The notes under the pieces were generated by a model, which worked only from the letters and a program-made list of their open reading frames with translations, was not told the DNA's origin and searched no databases. Source: Alphaproteobacteria bacterium CG11_big_fil_rev_8_21_14_0_20_39_49 (GTDB lineage: Bacteria; Pseudomonadota; Alphaproteobacteria; Rickettsiales; UBA6187). From it: a stretch of DNA of 64,000 bases. This document shows, piece by piece, positions 18,567-28,560 of this stretch. Both the position numbers and the translations under genes were made by a program. Position 1 is the stretch's first letter, and each line of letters opens with the position of its first letter. Where the stretch lies: positions 1 to 64,000 of the forward strand of contig PCXK01000015.1 of assembly GCA_002787635.1 (NCBI GenBank), in the 5' to 3' direction.

Positions 18567-18745
18567 TTGTCATACTGAACTTGTTTCAGTAACTTTGAAT
18601 TTAATTTGGATATTATTGTCATGCTGAATTTATTTCAGCATCTCATTTTACCTTGAAAAGACCCTGAAACAAGTTCAGGGTGACAAATCAACCATTAAAC
18701 GTACAATTCAGAAAAATTTTACTAAATTTTTTTCACAGGATGACA
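18567..18745. repeat. palindromic element family B, copy 1
   Basis: Contains the hairpins ATGCTGAATTTATTTCAGCAT and CCCTGAAACAAGTTCAGGG followed by GTGACAAATCAACCATTAA and AAAAATTTTACTAAATTTTTT. Close copies lie at 22506-22707, 30652-30834 and in part at 49112-49253. The gap 18558-18867 holds this repeat and no gene. Confidence 0.85.
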
Positions 18746-18867
18746 GGAAGTGTAAATTCAAATTTACTATATTGAACACTACCGATAAAAATATTACTTA
18801 ATTAATAGACTTTCTAAACGTTCTGTTCTTTAATGCAAAAATTGCAAAATAATTATAGAGAACAGAT

Positions 18868-19998
18868 GTGGAAGATATCAAAAGAACTATAAATTGTCTA
18901 AGGCTAATCAGAAGTGAAAATGTAGGTTCAAGGACATTTCAGGCATTATTACTGATACATGGTACGGTTGAAAAGGCACTTGATGCAATACCGCAAATGG
19001 CAGCAAAAGGCGGACGCAAAAAGCCCGTAAAATTATTCAGCGAAAAAGATGCAATAAAAGAAATAGAAAATTGTGAAAAAAAGGGTGCAAGAATAATTAC
19101 CTTATTTGATAAGGAATACCCTAAGCTTTTAAAACACATATCCGATTATCCTCCAGTCCTTACTGTTTACGGTAAGGCTGATGTTCTTAACAAGCCTTCG
19201 GTTGCTATAGTGGGGGCAAGAAATTCTTCGTCCAACGGATGTAGTTTTGCCCGCAATCTTTGTATGGAACTTGGAAGGAATAATTTATATACGGTCTCAG
19301 GGCTGGCAAGGGGAATAGATACGGCAGCACACAAGGGGTCGTTGGGATTCGGAACTATAGCCGTGGTAGCCGGAGGCATTGATATAATATACCCTCCCGA
19401 AAACAAGGAGCTTTTTAAACAAATAGGGGAAAAAGGAGCGGTAGTTGCCGAAATGCCGTTCGGTGAAGCACCAAAAGCACAGAATTTTCCAAGACGCAAC
19501 CGTATAATATCAGGAATGGCAAAGGCAACCGCAGTTATTGAGGCAAGTCTTAATTCAGGCTCGCTGATAACGGCACGTATGGCACTGGAGCAGGATAGGG
19601 AGGTGTTTGCGGTTCCCGGCTCTCCGCTTGACCCCAGATGTGCCGGTACTAATAAATTGATAAAACAGGGGGCGTATCTTCTGACATCTGCCGATGATAT
19701 CCTGCAACTTGTAGATTACAGCCTTCAGGACGATTTTCTGCTGGAGGAGGGTAATAATCTTTTCAGTCAAAGCAATACGGTAAATTTAAGCGATTCCGAA
19801 CTTGACGGTGCAAGACCGCAGGTGATTGAAAAAATAGGGTGCAGCCCTACCGCTATTGATGATATTATAGTGCAAACAGGATTTCCTGCTCACATAGTGC
19901 TGTCGGTAATATTGGAGCTTGAGCTTGCCGGAAGGCTAGAACGCAATTACGGCAATAAAGTTTCAATGATATATGAAATAGAAGACTTTTTAGTCTAA
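18868..19998 (+). CDS. dprA: DNA processing protein DprA
   Basis: The 376-residue protein starts at GTG and has an N-terminal SAM-like region, then the Rossmann-fold domain with SVAIVGARNSSSNGCSFAR, VSGLARGIDTAAHKGSL and FPRRNRIISGMA, then the C-terminal winged-helix domain (about 315-370). DprA binds incoming single-stranded DNA and loads RecA in natural transformation. Its stop overlaps the convergent gene at 19995 by 4 bp. Confidence 0.92.
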   Translation: MEDIKRTINCLRLIRSENVGSRTFQALLLIHGTVEKALDAIPQMAAKGGRKKPVKLFSEKDAIKEIENCEKKGARIITLFDKEYPKLLKHISDYPPVLTVYGKADVLNKPSVAIVGARNSSSNGCSFARNLCMELGRNNLYTVSGLARGIDTAAHKGSLGFGTIAVVAGGIDIIYPPENKELFKQIGEKGAVVAEMPFGEAPKAQNFPRRNRIISGMAKATAVIEASLNSGSLITARMALEQDREVFAVPGSPLDPRCAGTNKLIKQGAYLLTSADDILQLVDYSLQDDFLLEEGNNLFSQSNTVNLSDSELDGARPQVIEKIGCSPTAIDDIIVQTGFPAHIVLSVILELELAGRLERNYGNKVSMIYEIEDFLV

Positions 19999-20873
19999 TA
20001 ACGGCGGAACTTATTTATACCTTCAAGGGTGATATCGTAATTATAAACCCTTCCTTTTGAAGCTTCCATAGGGTCTATCGCCTGTCCTTTGGCAATGACA
20101 AGCTCCTTTTGTTCCTCATCAAGTTCTTTAAGATCTCTATCTGCGTTGTTCAATGGGTGGCGGTTAAAATATATCCTTGTTTTTAAGTCCGTAAAGTCAG
20201 GGTGCTTTACGTGAATATTTATATGGGGTGCTAATTCATCTACAGCAGATGTCGGTAATATTGTGATGAAATTATATTCACCCAGATTATTGGTTTGGGT
20301 AGAGCCTGAATATGCGAAATTCTTATCATAGTCATTGTCCATAACGTCCCAGTCGCCTGTAGTTCTGTAAGCCTCAATATATTTTCCGTTAGTATCGGTC
20401 TGCCATATATTGATGACTGCATCTGATACGGGAAGACAGTCCCTGTCAACTACCTGACCGCTTATAATAATATATTGCCCCTCGGCTCTTACGGCAGAAC
20501 CCGGTTTGCGTATAAGGTTGTTTGATTTCTTTATCGGAGTAAGAGGAACATGGCTAAGTCTTATAGAAGGTGTGGTATCGCAACTAAGCTTTAAACCTCT
20601 TGTGCTGCTCATGTTTTGACTCGATGGAACCGTTGTATCGGTATTTAGATTTCTGCGTATGGATTCTATGTTAGCATCTTCTTCGTCCGACATACAGCTG
20701 TAAGCCGAAGGGGCACCGTAAGCCGATGAGTCTTCGTAGTTTGAGCCGTTACCGTCATTATAAGGAGCCTGACCCAGATCATAATCATCACCGTCAAAAC
20801 CCGGACCCGATGCTAAGGACGTTTGAAATGTCCCGATGAAAAATACAAATAAAATACTTTTTAAATAACGCAT
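19995..20873 (-). CDS. exported intradiol dioxygenase-like protein
   Basis: After a signal peptide (residues 1-22) and a low-complexity acidic region comes a domain (about residues 120-260) resembling the beta-sandwich of intradiol ring-cleavage dioxygenases: ISGQVVDRDCLPVSDAVINIWQTD and LGEYNFITILP, then APHINIHV where catalytic members have PAHIHF. One of the two iron-binding His positions appears as Asn, and the Tyr of the usual GPYPW motif is absent, so ring-cleavage activity is doubtful. Extracytoplasmic members of this fold exist in several alphaproteobacteria with unclear roles. Confidence 0.7.
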   Translation of the reverse strand: MRYLKSILFVFFIGTFQTSLASGPGFDGDDYDLGQAPYNDGNGSNYEDSSAYGAPSAYSCMSDEEDANIESIRRNLNTDTTVPSSQNMSSTRGLKLSCDTTPSIRLSHVPLTPIKKSNNLIRKPGSAVRAEGQYIIISGQVVDRDCLPVSDAVINIWQTDTNGKYIEAYRTTGDWDVMDNDYDKNFAYSGSTQTNNLGEYNFITILPTSAVDELAPHINIHVKHPDFTDLKTRIYFNRHPLNNADRDLKELDEEQKELVIAKGQAIDPMEASKGRVYNYDITLEGINKFRRY

Positions 20874-21028
20874 TTTTCTCCCTTGATGCTTTTATTTCGT
20901 ATAACTACAATATCAATAATTTATTATTGAATGGTTAATTTTTTGAAAAAATATTAAATTATTTTATACTATTTATACAATAAAAAAAAGTTTCTTGCCA
21001 GTAACAATTTTTTTCATATAGTTTAAGT

Positions 21029-21673
21029 ATGAAAAATGACACGAATATTGTACTTAAAAAAAATATTTTCGGGATAATTGCGGTAGTAATTGCTTTTATC
21101 TCATTATCTATAGCACTGATACCGACAATGGTAGAAACAATCAGCCCTCCGCCTGAGGTAAAGATTGATATTACGCAGAAAATCAAGGATAAGGCTAAGT
21201 CACTATTTTCAAGTGAAGAAGAGCAACAGCCGCCACCTGTAAAGGCAGAGCCGCAAATCGACTATGACAAAATAAAAAGGATATCCGGCATTACATCTAT
21301 AGTTTTCGGGCTTATAGCGTTCATGGCGGCTATAATATCTTATATAAAGTCTGAAAATAAACGGTTATATAAATCGACATTTGCTATTTGCGTAGTTGCC
21401 CTGTTGGTCAATTTTCACTGGCTGGCGATATTTATGCTGATTTTATTGTTGATATTTATTTTTAGCGGTGATTTTACAGGTGGTGCAGAAGCGGGCGGAC
21501 TGTTTGATTTTTCAAATTTAAGCCCCGGTGGGGTTATGCTTTTATTGTTCTTTATCGCAATACCTATCCTTTTTATAGCAACTTTCGTTCTTGACCTTGG
21601 GGTTTTGGCAATTATTGCCATAATTATAGTTCTATTTATAATAGGATATATGGCATCTTCATTTATGGATTAA
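21029..21673 (+). CDS. hypothetical multi-pass membrane protein
   Basis: The 214-residue protein has hydrophobic segments at about residues 12-35, 90-110, 118-145, 165-190 and 192-212, and a charged Pro-rich loop (SSEEEQQPPPVKAEPQ) after the first. No family is recognised. It is convergent with fliR. Probably an inner-membrane protein. Confidence 0.6.
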   Translation: MKNDTNIVLKKNIFGIIAVVIAFISLSIALIPTMVETISPPPEVKIDITQKIKDKAKSLFSSEEEQQPPPVKAEPQIDYDKIKRISGITSIVFGLIAFMAAIISYIKSENKRLYKSTFAICVVALLVNFHWLAIFMLILLLIFIFSGDFTGGAEAGGLFDFSNLSPGGVMLLLFFIAIPILFIATFVLDLGVLAIIAIIIVLFIIGYMASSFMD

Positions 21674-21681
21674 GAAATAAT

Positions 21682-22443
21682 CTAACGGGCTATAAAACTT
21701 CCCATTATTTCAGAATAGTTATTTATAAACAGCATCATGCTTGCCGATATCGTTACCATAAGTATAAAAAAACCTATAAATATCTGAATAGGCATCATCA
21801 CGAAGAAAACCTGCATCTGGGGCATAAGCCTTCCCATCACACCGGCACCTAAAAATAATATCAGCCCCACAACTATCTGGGGGGCGGTTATTTTTATTCC
21901 CATAAGAAAGCTCTCCGAAACCGCTTTGGTTATAACCTCGCTGAAACCTGCGATAGGGATAGGATCTGTCGGAGAAAATAAACGGTAGCTGTCAACTATG
22001 CCGGTTAAGAATATGTGGTGCATATCGGTAGTGAAAATCACTAAAATAGCTATCATGTTAAGCAGCATACCTAGGGTTGAACCTTGTCCGCCCTGACTCG
22101 GGTCAAAGATGTTAGCGGCAGACAAGCCTATCTGGAAAGATATTGCCTGACCTGCAACATGCATGGTGCTGAAAATTATTTTAGCAACCGATCCTATCAA
22201 TAAACCTATGATTATTTCACTTGCCGCCGCCAGAAAAAATCCTATCGCACTTGCAGGCAGCGGCGGTAAAAGGTCTTTAGCCATCGGGGCTATCAGAACC
22301 GATAGCCCTAAAGCTACTATCAGTCTGGCTTTAGAAGACACGTTAGTATCGGAAAGTCCGGGTAATAACAGAACGGCACTTCCTATCCGGCAAAAAACCA
22401 GAAAATATACAAATACTAAGTCAATGGTCAGGTCATCAAGCAT
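21682..22443 (-). CDS. fliR: flagellar export apparatus protein FliR
   Basis: The 253-residue membrane protein fits FliR: an N-terminal ARIGSA-like FCRIGSAVLLLPG, the conserved FQIGLSAANIFDPSQG and LNMIAILVIFTTDMHHIFL, and a C-terminal GRLMPQMQVFFVMMPIQI. FliR is one of the three integral gate proteins of the flagellar type III export apparatus. FliR is close to type III secretion SctT, but the FDP motif and context-free sequence fit FliR better. No other flagellar gene is in the window. Confidence 0.88.
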   Translation of the reverse strand: MLDDLTIDLVFVYFLVFCRIGSAVLLLPGLSDTNVSSKARLIVALGLSVLIAPMAKDLLPPLPASAIGFFLAAASEIIIGLLIGSVAKIIFSTMHVAGQAISFQIGLSAANIFDPSQGGQGSTLGMLLNMIAILVIFTTDMHHIFLTGIVDSYRLFSPTDPIPIAGFSEVITKAVSESFLMGIKITAPQIVVGLILFLGAGVMGRLMPQMQVFFVMMPIQIFIGFFILMVTISASMMLFINNYSEIMGSFIAR

Positions 22444-22505
22444 GTTATAAAGTTAATATTGTTAGTTATGTCTTTTGTAAATTTGTCTAATTTTTTCACG
22501 ATTCA

Positions 22506-22707
22506 TAGTAACTTTGAATTTAATTTCGTAATTGTAGGTTTTACGGTTGACTGTCACCCTGAACTTGTTTCAGGGTCTTTTTAAAGTAAAGTGAGATGCT
22601 GAAATAAATTCAGCATGACAAAAACAATTAATTCTAACGGTTCAACCGTTCAATGTACAATTCTGTTTAATGACGAGATTAGCAAAGTAAATTCAAAATT
22701 ACTATAT
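22506..22707. repeat. palindromic element family B, copy 2 (inverted)
   Basis: Carries TGTCACCCTGAACTTGTTTCAGGG and GATGCTGAAATAAATTCAGCATGAC, the reverse complement order of copy 1. It is flanked by AACTTTGAATTTAATT and AAATTCAAAATTACTAT. The gap 22444-22836 otherwise shows no gene. Confidence 0.85.
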
Positions 22708-22836
22708 ACAAACATTATTGACTTAATTTTTGCATTTTTTCAAATAATTATTAGACTCATAGGTTAAACGGCTTGCCTTAATGGTGTTGCAAGGCTATAA
22801 GGTCAATAGTAAAGATGCAAGTAACAGGAGAGTTTT

Positions 22837-23172
22837 ATGCCTAATATGATATTTGTTCTGGCAGACGGTACGGAAAAAGAAGTTGATGCACCCGAAGGGC
22901 TTTCGGTAATGGAGATAGCACATAAAAACGATATTCCGCTTGAAGGAGCGTGTGAAGGTTCTTTAGCGTGTTCCACATGTCATGTGATAGTAGATGAGCA
23001 ATATTTTGATATGCTGGACGAGCCTAGCGAAGATGAAGAGGACATGCTTGACCTTGCTTTCGGGCTTGAGGCTACGTCCCGTCTGGGCTGCCAGATAAAA
23101 ATGTGCGAAGGTTTTGAAGGTCTTCGGGTGAAGTTGCCTGAGGCAACCAGAAATATCAGTGTTGATAAATAA
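22837..23172 (+). CDS. fdx: 2Fe-2S ferredoxin, adrenodoxin/ISC type
   Basis: The 111-residue protein has the cluster ligands in [12 protein letters not shown] plus a fourth Cys in LGCQIKM, and the acidic [15 protein letters not shown] helix typical of vertebrate-type ferredoxins that act in Fe-S cluster assembly or with a ferredoxin reductase. It has its own ribosome site (AGGAG). A strong hairpin follows, separating it from rseP. Confidence 0.93.
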   Translation: MPNMIFVLADGTEKEVDAPEGLSVMEIAHKNDIPLEGACEGSLACSTCHVIVDEQYFDMLDEPSEDEEDMLDLAFGLEATSRLGCQIKMCEGFEGLRVKLPEATRNISVDK

Positions 23173-23174
23173 GG

Positions 23175-23215
23175 GAGTGTTCAATAAATATGGATTCTAT
23201 GTTTATTGAACACTC
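23175..23215 (+). terminator. perfect 14-bp hairpin between fdx and rseP
   Basis: GAGTGTTCAATAAA and TTTATTGAACACTC form a perfect 14-bp stem with a loop of about 13 bases, three bases after the fdx stop. There is no T-run, so it may be a processing or stability element. Confidence 0.5.
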
Positions 23216-23271
23216 ACATAAATAAACCATTTTTAAAAGCATATACTTATAAATAAAGTCGTAGGAGATAT

Positions 23272-24663
23272 ATGGAAATTTTGACCGGATTTTTTTATAA
23301 CATTTCTGCTTTCGTGGTAATATTGTCGGTTATCGTGTTTGTTCACGAGTTCGGGCATTATTTCATAGCAAAGATATCAGGCGTAAAGATAGAGCAATTC
23401 TCTATAGGATTCGGTAAGGAAATTTTCGGGGTTAACGATAAGTCGGGAACAAGGTGGAAGTTCTGTGCCTTGCCGTTTGGCGGATATGTAAAAATGTTCG
23501 GTGATATAGATCCTGCATCGGCTCCCGATTCCGAAAAAATAAAAGCATTTACCGAAGATGAAAAGAAAGTGGCATTTCACACCAAGTCGTTACCGATAAA
23601 ATCGGCGGTTGTCTTTGCCGGTCCTGCCGCTAATTTTATACTTGCTATCGTTATAATGACCTTTGTGTTCTCTACAAAGGGCAAGCCTGTTGAAATACCC
23701 CCGAAAATAAATGAGGTATATGAAAATTCTCCGGCACAAAAAGCCGGTATTATGGTGGGTGATATCATAAAAAAAGCAGACGGCAAGGATATCGGGGAAT
23801 TTGCCGATTTTAGGGCGGTCGAATCATTAAGCACTGAAAGTCCGGTCAATATAGCCGTGGAACGTAACGGCGAAATAAAAGAATTCAGTATAACTCCCGC
23901 TATGCGTCAAAGACAGGATATGTTCGGCAATGACATAATGGCTCCTTTTTTTGGAATTGAGGCGGAAGAGCTGTTAATGCCTGCCAGACTCAGCGTAGTT
24001 TCGTCAGGCTCGGCAGCAGAAAAAGCGGGGCTTATGTCGGGAGACCTGATTACTGAAATAGAAGGCATAAAGATAAATTCATTTTCCGACCTGCAACAAT
24101 TTATTGCCGGTAACAAGGAAGAAACTATACAGATAGTTTTTGAAAGGGACGGTGTTGTAAATACAACCTTCGCCACTCCTACGGTGCATGAAAGAACCGA
24201 TAGTGAAGGTAATGTCGTAAAATTTCAGATTCTGGGTGTCAGTGCCGAGAATCCTTATATTGAAAAAGTAGGTATATTCTCTGCGTTTAAATCTTCTATA
24301 GTAACTACCTACGATATTTCCGCAGGCACATTAAAGGCTATCGGGCAGATGTTCACGGGGCAGCGTTCCCCAACCGATATAAGCGGTCCGATAGGGATTG
24401 CTAAATATTCGGGGCAGTCGGCAAAAAGGGGACTGGATACTATCTTGTGGTTCATTGTGGTGCTTTCAATAAATTTAGGACTGGTTAATTTATTTCCTAT
24501 ACCGCTGCTAGACGGCGGACATCTTATGTATTATGCAGTTGAAGCGGTTAGGGGAAAGCCACTTGCCGACAAGGTTCAGCAGATAGGGTTCAAAATAGGG
24601 ATTGCTTTAGTAGGAACTCTGTTTATATTTGCAATAGTAAATGATCTGTACAAACTTTTATAA
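23272..24663 (+). CDS. rseP: site-2 zinc metalloprotease RseP
   Basis: The 463-residue membrane protease has HEFGH at residues 25-29 within the first TM segment, two PDZ domains (about residues 125-200 and 220-305) and the C-terminal LDG motif in PIPLLDGGHLMYY. Family members cut membrane-spanning substrates such as anti-sigma factors and remnant signal peptides. It opens a run of envelope genes, and bamA starts within about 12 bp. This order is standard in proteobacteria. Confidence 0.95.
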   Translation: MEILTGFFYNISAFVVILSVIVFVHEFGHYFIAKISGVKIEQFSIGFGKEIFGVNDKSGTRWKFCALPFGGYVKMFGDIDPASAPDSEKIKAFTEDEKKVAFHTKSLPIKSAVVFAGPAANFILAIVIMTFVFSTKGKPVEIPPKINEVYENSPAQKAGIMVGDIIKKADGKDIGEFADFRAVESLSTESPVNIAVERNGEIKEFSITPAMRQRQDMFGNDIMAPFFGIEAEELLMPARLSVVSSGSAAEKAGLMSGDLITEIEGIKINSFSDLQQFIAGNKEETIQIVFERDGVVNTTFATPTVHERTDSEGNVVKFQILGVSAENPYIEKVGIFSAFKSSIVTTYDISAGTLKAIGQMFTGQRSPTDISGPIGIAKYSGQSAKRGLDTILWFIVVLSINLGLVNLFPIPLLDGGHLMYYAVEAVRGKPLADKVQQIGFKIGIALVGTLFIFAIVNDLYKLL

Positions 24664-24674
24664 TCTTGAGCGAC

Positions 24675-26963
24675 ATGTCTTTCATATCCAAAATATTCTT
24701 AGTTTTTAGCCTGATAGTAACTTTGACAGCCTCCGTAGCTTCCGCTCAGGAAGGAGTGATAAGGGAAGTTGTAATAAAAGGAAATAAACGTGTTGAAAAA
24801 GAAACCATAAAGTCATATATGGACGCTGAGGAGGTGGAGTATCTCGGTCAGGATAAAATAAATTCCTCCCTGAAAAGTATGTTCGCAACAGGTCTTTTTA
24901 ACGATATAAAAGTATCTAACGAAGGCGGCAGGCTTATTATTGAAGTACTGGAAAACCCTATCGTTAATAAGGTGGTGTTTGAGGGCAATAAAAGAATCAG
25001 CGATGATATACTTGAATCGGAAGTAAGTCTTAAATCAAGATCGGTATATACAAAATCAAAAGTACAGAACGATACGCAGAAAATACAGTCAATGTATAGA
25101 AAGAGCGGACGTTTTTCGGTAACGGTAGATCCGAAGGTGGTAACCCTTGACCAGAACAGGGTGGATATTATTTTTGAAATCAAGGAAGGTAAGAAAACTA
25201 CCGTAGGTAAAATCAACTTTATCGGTAACAAGGTCTTTGACGACAGGGACTTAAAATCCAAGATGAACACAAAAGAGTCACGCTGGTATAGTTTCTATTC
25301 GGGAAATGATACATATGACCCTGACAAGGTGGCATTCGATAAGGAGCTTTTAAGGAAGTTCTATATATCTAAAGGATACGCTGATTTTAGGGTTATATCA
25401 CATACCGCCGAGATAACTCCCGATAACAAGCACTTTATTTTGAACTTTACCGTTGAAGAAGGTGATAAATACAGGTTCGGTAAAATGGATATAACCAGTG
25501 CTTTGCCGAGGTTAAAGGTTGAGGAGTTGAGCGAGACTTTACAGACTAAAGAGGGCGAGGAATTTGACGCATCAAAAGTTGATGACACGATTGAGGAAAT
25601 GACCAACCTTCTAAACGATATGGGCTATGCGTTTGTAGATATCGACGCTAAATATGACCGTAACCCCGATACCGATATCATAAATCTGGCATATAATATC
25701 AAGGAAGGTCCTAAAGTATATATAAACCGTATCAATATTAACGGTAACGTGAGGACTCATGATAAAGTTATCAGGCGTGAATTCAGGCTGGCAGAAGGCG
25801 ACCCGTTCAATGCCGCTCAAATAAGACGTTCAAAACAACGGATCGAAAATCTTGGCTTTTTTGACAGGATAGAGATTGAAAGGGCAAGAACTTCCGAGCC
25901 TGATAAAGCCGATATCAATGTTGAGGTAAGTGAAAAATCCACAGGTGAGCTTAGCTTTGGTGCAGGATTTTCTACGCATGACGGGGCTTTGGGTAATATA
26001 AGTCTGCAAGAGCGTAACTTGCTTGGGCGTGGTCAGCAGCTTAGCACCAGTATCCAGAAATCCCAAACGGGTCTTTCTTTGGAGCTTGGTTTTACAGAGC
26101 CGTACTTTTTGGATAAAGACCTTGCGGCAGGTTTTGATGTATGGAACTTCACAAGTGACCGTATTGATGATGAGGTAAGTTCTACCGACTCAATAGGATT
26201 TTCTTTACGTGGTTCTTACAGCCTTACCGAGCATTTACGTCATACAATACGTTATACTATAAAGCAGGACAAGGTGACAAATATCCGTTCGGACGCATCT
26301 CCGATAGTTGTAAGTCAGGCAGGTGAAACTCTTGCCTCGATAGTCGGACATTCATTCTTGTACGATAAGCGTGATAATCGCTTTAACCCTAAGGAAGGTT
26401 ATTTTATTCTTTTCGACCAGAAAGTTGCCGGAGCAGGTGGCGACCTTAACTATTTAAGGCATGAAGCAAAGGTGGGATATTATTATCCTATATATGAAGA
26501 TGATTTTATCTTAAAACTTAACGTAAGCGGCGGTCATATAGTGGGATTCGGCGGAAAGAGCGTGCGTTATGCTGATAATTTCAGGCTGACGGGGCGTACC
26601 ATACGTGGTTTTGAAACGGTTGGTTTTGGACCTACCGACTTTACGAACAGTACCGAAGGAACGGTGCTTGGCGGTAAAAGATATTATGCGGTGAAATCGC
26701 AGCTTGATTTTCCTATAGCATATGTTCCTGACGAGCTGGGGTTTACAGGTTTTGTTTTTAATGATATGGGTGGAATAACAGGTTTGGACGATGGCGATAA
26801 TCCTGCCATAGTTGACAGGGATACGTTGCATGCCTCTGCCGGATTGGGGTTCTCGTGGATATCACCTCTTGGACCTTTGAATGTAAGTTATGGCGTACCT
26901 TACCTGAAGGAAACACGTGACAGAACGCAAAGATTGCAATTTGATTTCGGTACCAGATTCTAA
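24675..26963 (+). CDS. bamA: outer-membrane assembly factor BamA
   Basis: The product has a signal peptide, five POTRA domains (first beginning IREVVIKGNKRVEKETI) and a C-terminal Omp85 beta-barrel ending RLQFDFGTRF. It contains the VRGF-like loop (RTIRGFETVGFGP) that is conserved in Omp85 proteins. It is the core of the Bam complex that folds outer-membrane proteins. I chose the ATG at 24675; a TTG at 24666 would add three residues. Length (762) is typical. Confidence 0.96.
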   Translation: MSFISKIFLVFSLIVTLTASVASAQEGVIREVVIKGNKRVEKETIKSYMDAEEVEYLGQDKINSSLKSMFATGLFNDIKVSNEGGRLIIEVLENPIVNKVVFEGNKRISDDILESEVSLKSRSVYTKSKVQNDTQKIQSMYRKSGRFSVTVDPKVVTLDQNRVDIIFEIKEGKKTTVGKINFIGNKVFDDRDLKSKMNTKESRWYSFYSGNDTYDPDKVAFDKELLRKFYISKGYADFRVISHTAEITPDNKHFILNFTVEEGDKYRFGKMDITSALPRLKVEELSETLQTKEGEEFDASKVDDTIEEMTNLLNDMGYAFVDIDAKYDRNPDTDIINLAYNIKEGPKVYINRININGNVRTHDKVIRREFRLAEGDPFNAAQIRRSKQRIENLGFFDRIEIERARTSEPDKADINVEVSEKSTGELSFGAGFSTHDGALGNISLQERNLLGRGQQLSTSIQKSQTGLSLELGFTEPYFLDKDLAAGFDVWNFTSDRIDDEVSSTDSIGFSLRGSYSLTEHLRHTIRYTIKQDKVTNIRSDASPIVVSQAGETLASIVGHSFLYDKRDNRFNPKEGYFILFDQKVAGAGGDLNYLRHEAKVGYYYPIYEDDFILKLNVSGGHIVGFGGKSVRYADNFRLTGRTIRGFETVGFGPTDFTNSTEGTVLGGKRYYAVKSQLDFPIAYVPDELGFTGFVFNDMGGITGLDDGDNPAIVDRDTLHASAGLGFSWISPLGPLNVSYGVPYLKETRDRTQRLQFDFGTRF

Positions 26964-26995
26964 AAAAGATAGATAATTATAAAAATGGAAAAAAA

Positions 26996-27523
26996 ATGAA
27001 AAAGACGCTAATACTAATATTTATTACCTTGTTCAACATCTCATCTGCCGCTAATGCTGAAGATTTAAAGATAGCGGTCGTTGATATACAGCAGGTTCTT
27101 CAGGATTCGAAAGCCGCTAATGATATAAGGGAGAAGATAAAGATTAAAAGGGATAAATATCAGGACGAAATAACCAAAGAAGAAGAAAAGCTGCGTGAAG
27201 AAGAGAAAAAACTTGCTTCGCAAAGCGGAGTCCTTGCACAAGATGTCTTTGAGCAAAAGCGTGAAGAGTTCAAGGAGAAGCTTATAAAAGTTCAAAGAGA
27301 TGTTCAGGTAAAAAGGGCTAATCTTGATAACACTTTATCGGGTTCTTTGGCTCAGGTGCAGGAGGTGGTTTTCCAGATTATAGAAGATCTTGCAAAAGAA
27401 AACGGCTTTGAACTTGCAATACCTACATCGCAGATATTATATGCAAATAAAAGTTTGAACATTACCGATGAAGTTCTAAAAAGGCTTGATAAGAAATTAC
27501 CTAAAGTAAAGACACCCGAGTAG
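26996..27523 (+). CDS. skp: periplasmic chaperone Skp (OmpH family)
   Basis: The 175-residue protein has a signal peptide (residues 1-22), then [17 protein letters not shown] and a long coiled coil rich in Lys and Glu (about 50-115), the tentacle pattern of Skp. It holds unfolded outer-membrane proteins for BamA. Its position between bamA and lpxD is the usual one. Confidence 0.93.
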   Translation: MKKTLILIFITLFNISSAANAEDLKIAVVDIQQVLQDSKAANDIREKIKIKRDKYQDEITKEEEKLREEEKKLASQSGVLAQDVFEQKREEFKEKLIKVQRDVQVKRANLDNTLSGSLAQVQEVVFQIIEDLAKENGFELAIPTSQILYANKSLNITDEVLKRLDKKLPKVKTPE

Positions 27524-27531
27524 TCCGTACC

Positions 27532-28557
27532 ATGCCCGATTTAGAATTTTTTGATAGTATCGAGCCGCTATCCCTTGAGGAAATAGCAAAGATAGCAGAC
27601 GCAAAGATATATCGTTCCAAGGATAGTAAAAAGAAGTTTGCCGGTGTTGCACCTATAGATGCCGCTAGGGGGGACGAAGTTACTTTCCTAAGCAATAAGA
27701 AATACGGTAATGACCTTGTGAGCAGTAAGGCGGGGGCATGTATAATGTCTGCTGAAACTATAGAAAAAGCACCAAAGGAAATGGATATATTAGTTTCGGA
27801 TAATCCTTATGCTGCATATGCAAAAGTTGCTACAACATTTTATCCGATAAATCATAATAATAACAATAATGATATTTCGGAAAATGCCTATATATCTAAA
27901 AGTGCAAAGGTCGGGCAGAAGTGCCGGATAGAAGCGGGTGCTTATGTCGGTAATAATGTAACTATGGGCAGCGGTTGCTATATAGCATCGGGTGCTTATA
28001 TCGGGGACAATGTTAAAATAGGTAATGATTGTGTTATAAGGCATGGTGTTACTGTAAGCCATACTATCATAGGCAATAACGTACTATTACATCCGGGTGT
28101 GAAAGTGGGACAGGACGGATTTGGTTTTGCCACCGATAAAGGTGTTCATATTAAAGTGCCGCAATTAGGTCGTGTAATAATTGAGGACGATGTTGAAATC
28201 GGTGCTAATAGCTGTGTTGACAGGGGAGCGGGTCCCGACACCGTGATAGGGCGAAATACCAAGATAGATAATCTTGTGCAGATAGGGCATAACGTAAAGA
28301 TAGGTAAAGGGTGTATTATCGTGTCCCATGTGGGTATTTCAGGCAGTACCAAAATAGGTGACTATACGGTAATAGGCGGACAGGTAGGCGTGGCAGGTCA
28401 CCTGAAGATAGGTAGCATGGTCACTATAGCCGCTCAATCAGGTGTTATGCACGATATTGACGACGGTATGAAAATAGGAGGTTCTCCCGCTATTAATATT
28501 AAAGATTACCACAGACAAACAATAGCTATAAAAAAATTGCTCAATAAGAAAGGCTAA
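27532..28557 (+). CDS. lpxD: UDP-3-O-acylglucosamine N-acyltransferase
   Basis: The 341-residue protein has an N-terminal uridine-binding domain and a left-handed beta-helix of hexapeptide repeats (about 105-310), with the catalytic His region [11 protein letters not shown] and [11 protein letters not shown]. It adds the second acyl chain in lipid A synthesis. It lies 8 bp after skp and 3 bp before fabZ, in the classic lipid A operon. Confidence 0.95.
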   Translation: MPDLEFFDSIEPLSLEEIAKIADAKIYRSKDSKKKFAGVAPIDAARGDEVTFLSNKKYGNDLVSSKAGACIMSAETIEKAPKEMDILVSDNPYAAYAKVATTFYPINHNNNNNDISENAYISKSAKVGQKCRIEAGAYVGNNVTMGSGCYIASGAYIGDNVKIGNDCVIRHGVTVSHTIIGNNVLLHPGVKVGQDGFGFATDKGVHIKVPQLGRVIIEDDVEIGANSCVDRGAGPDTVIGRNTKIDNLVQIGHNVKIGKGCIIVSHVGISGSTKIGDYTVIGGQVGVAGHLKIGSMVTIAAQSGVMHDIDDGMKIGGSPAINIKDYHRQTIAIKKLLNKKG

Positions 28558-28560
28558 AAA

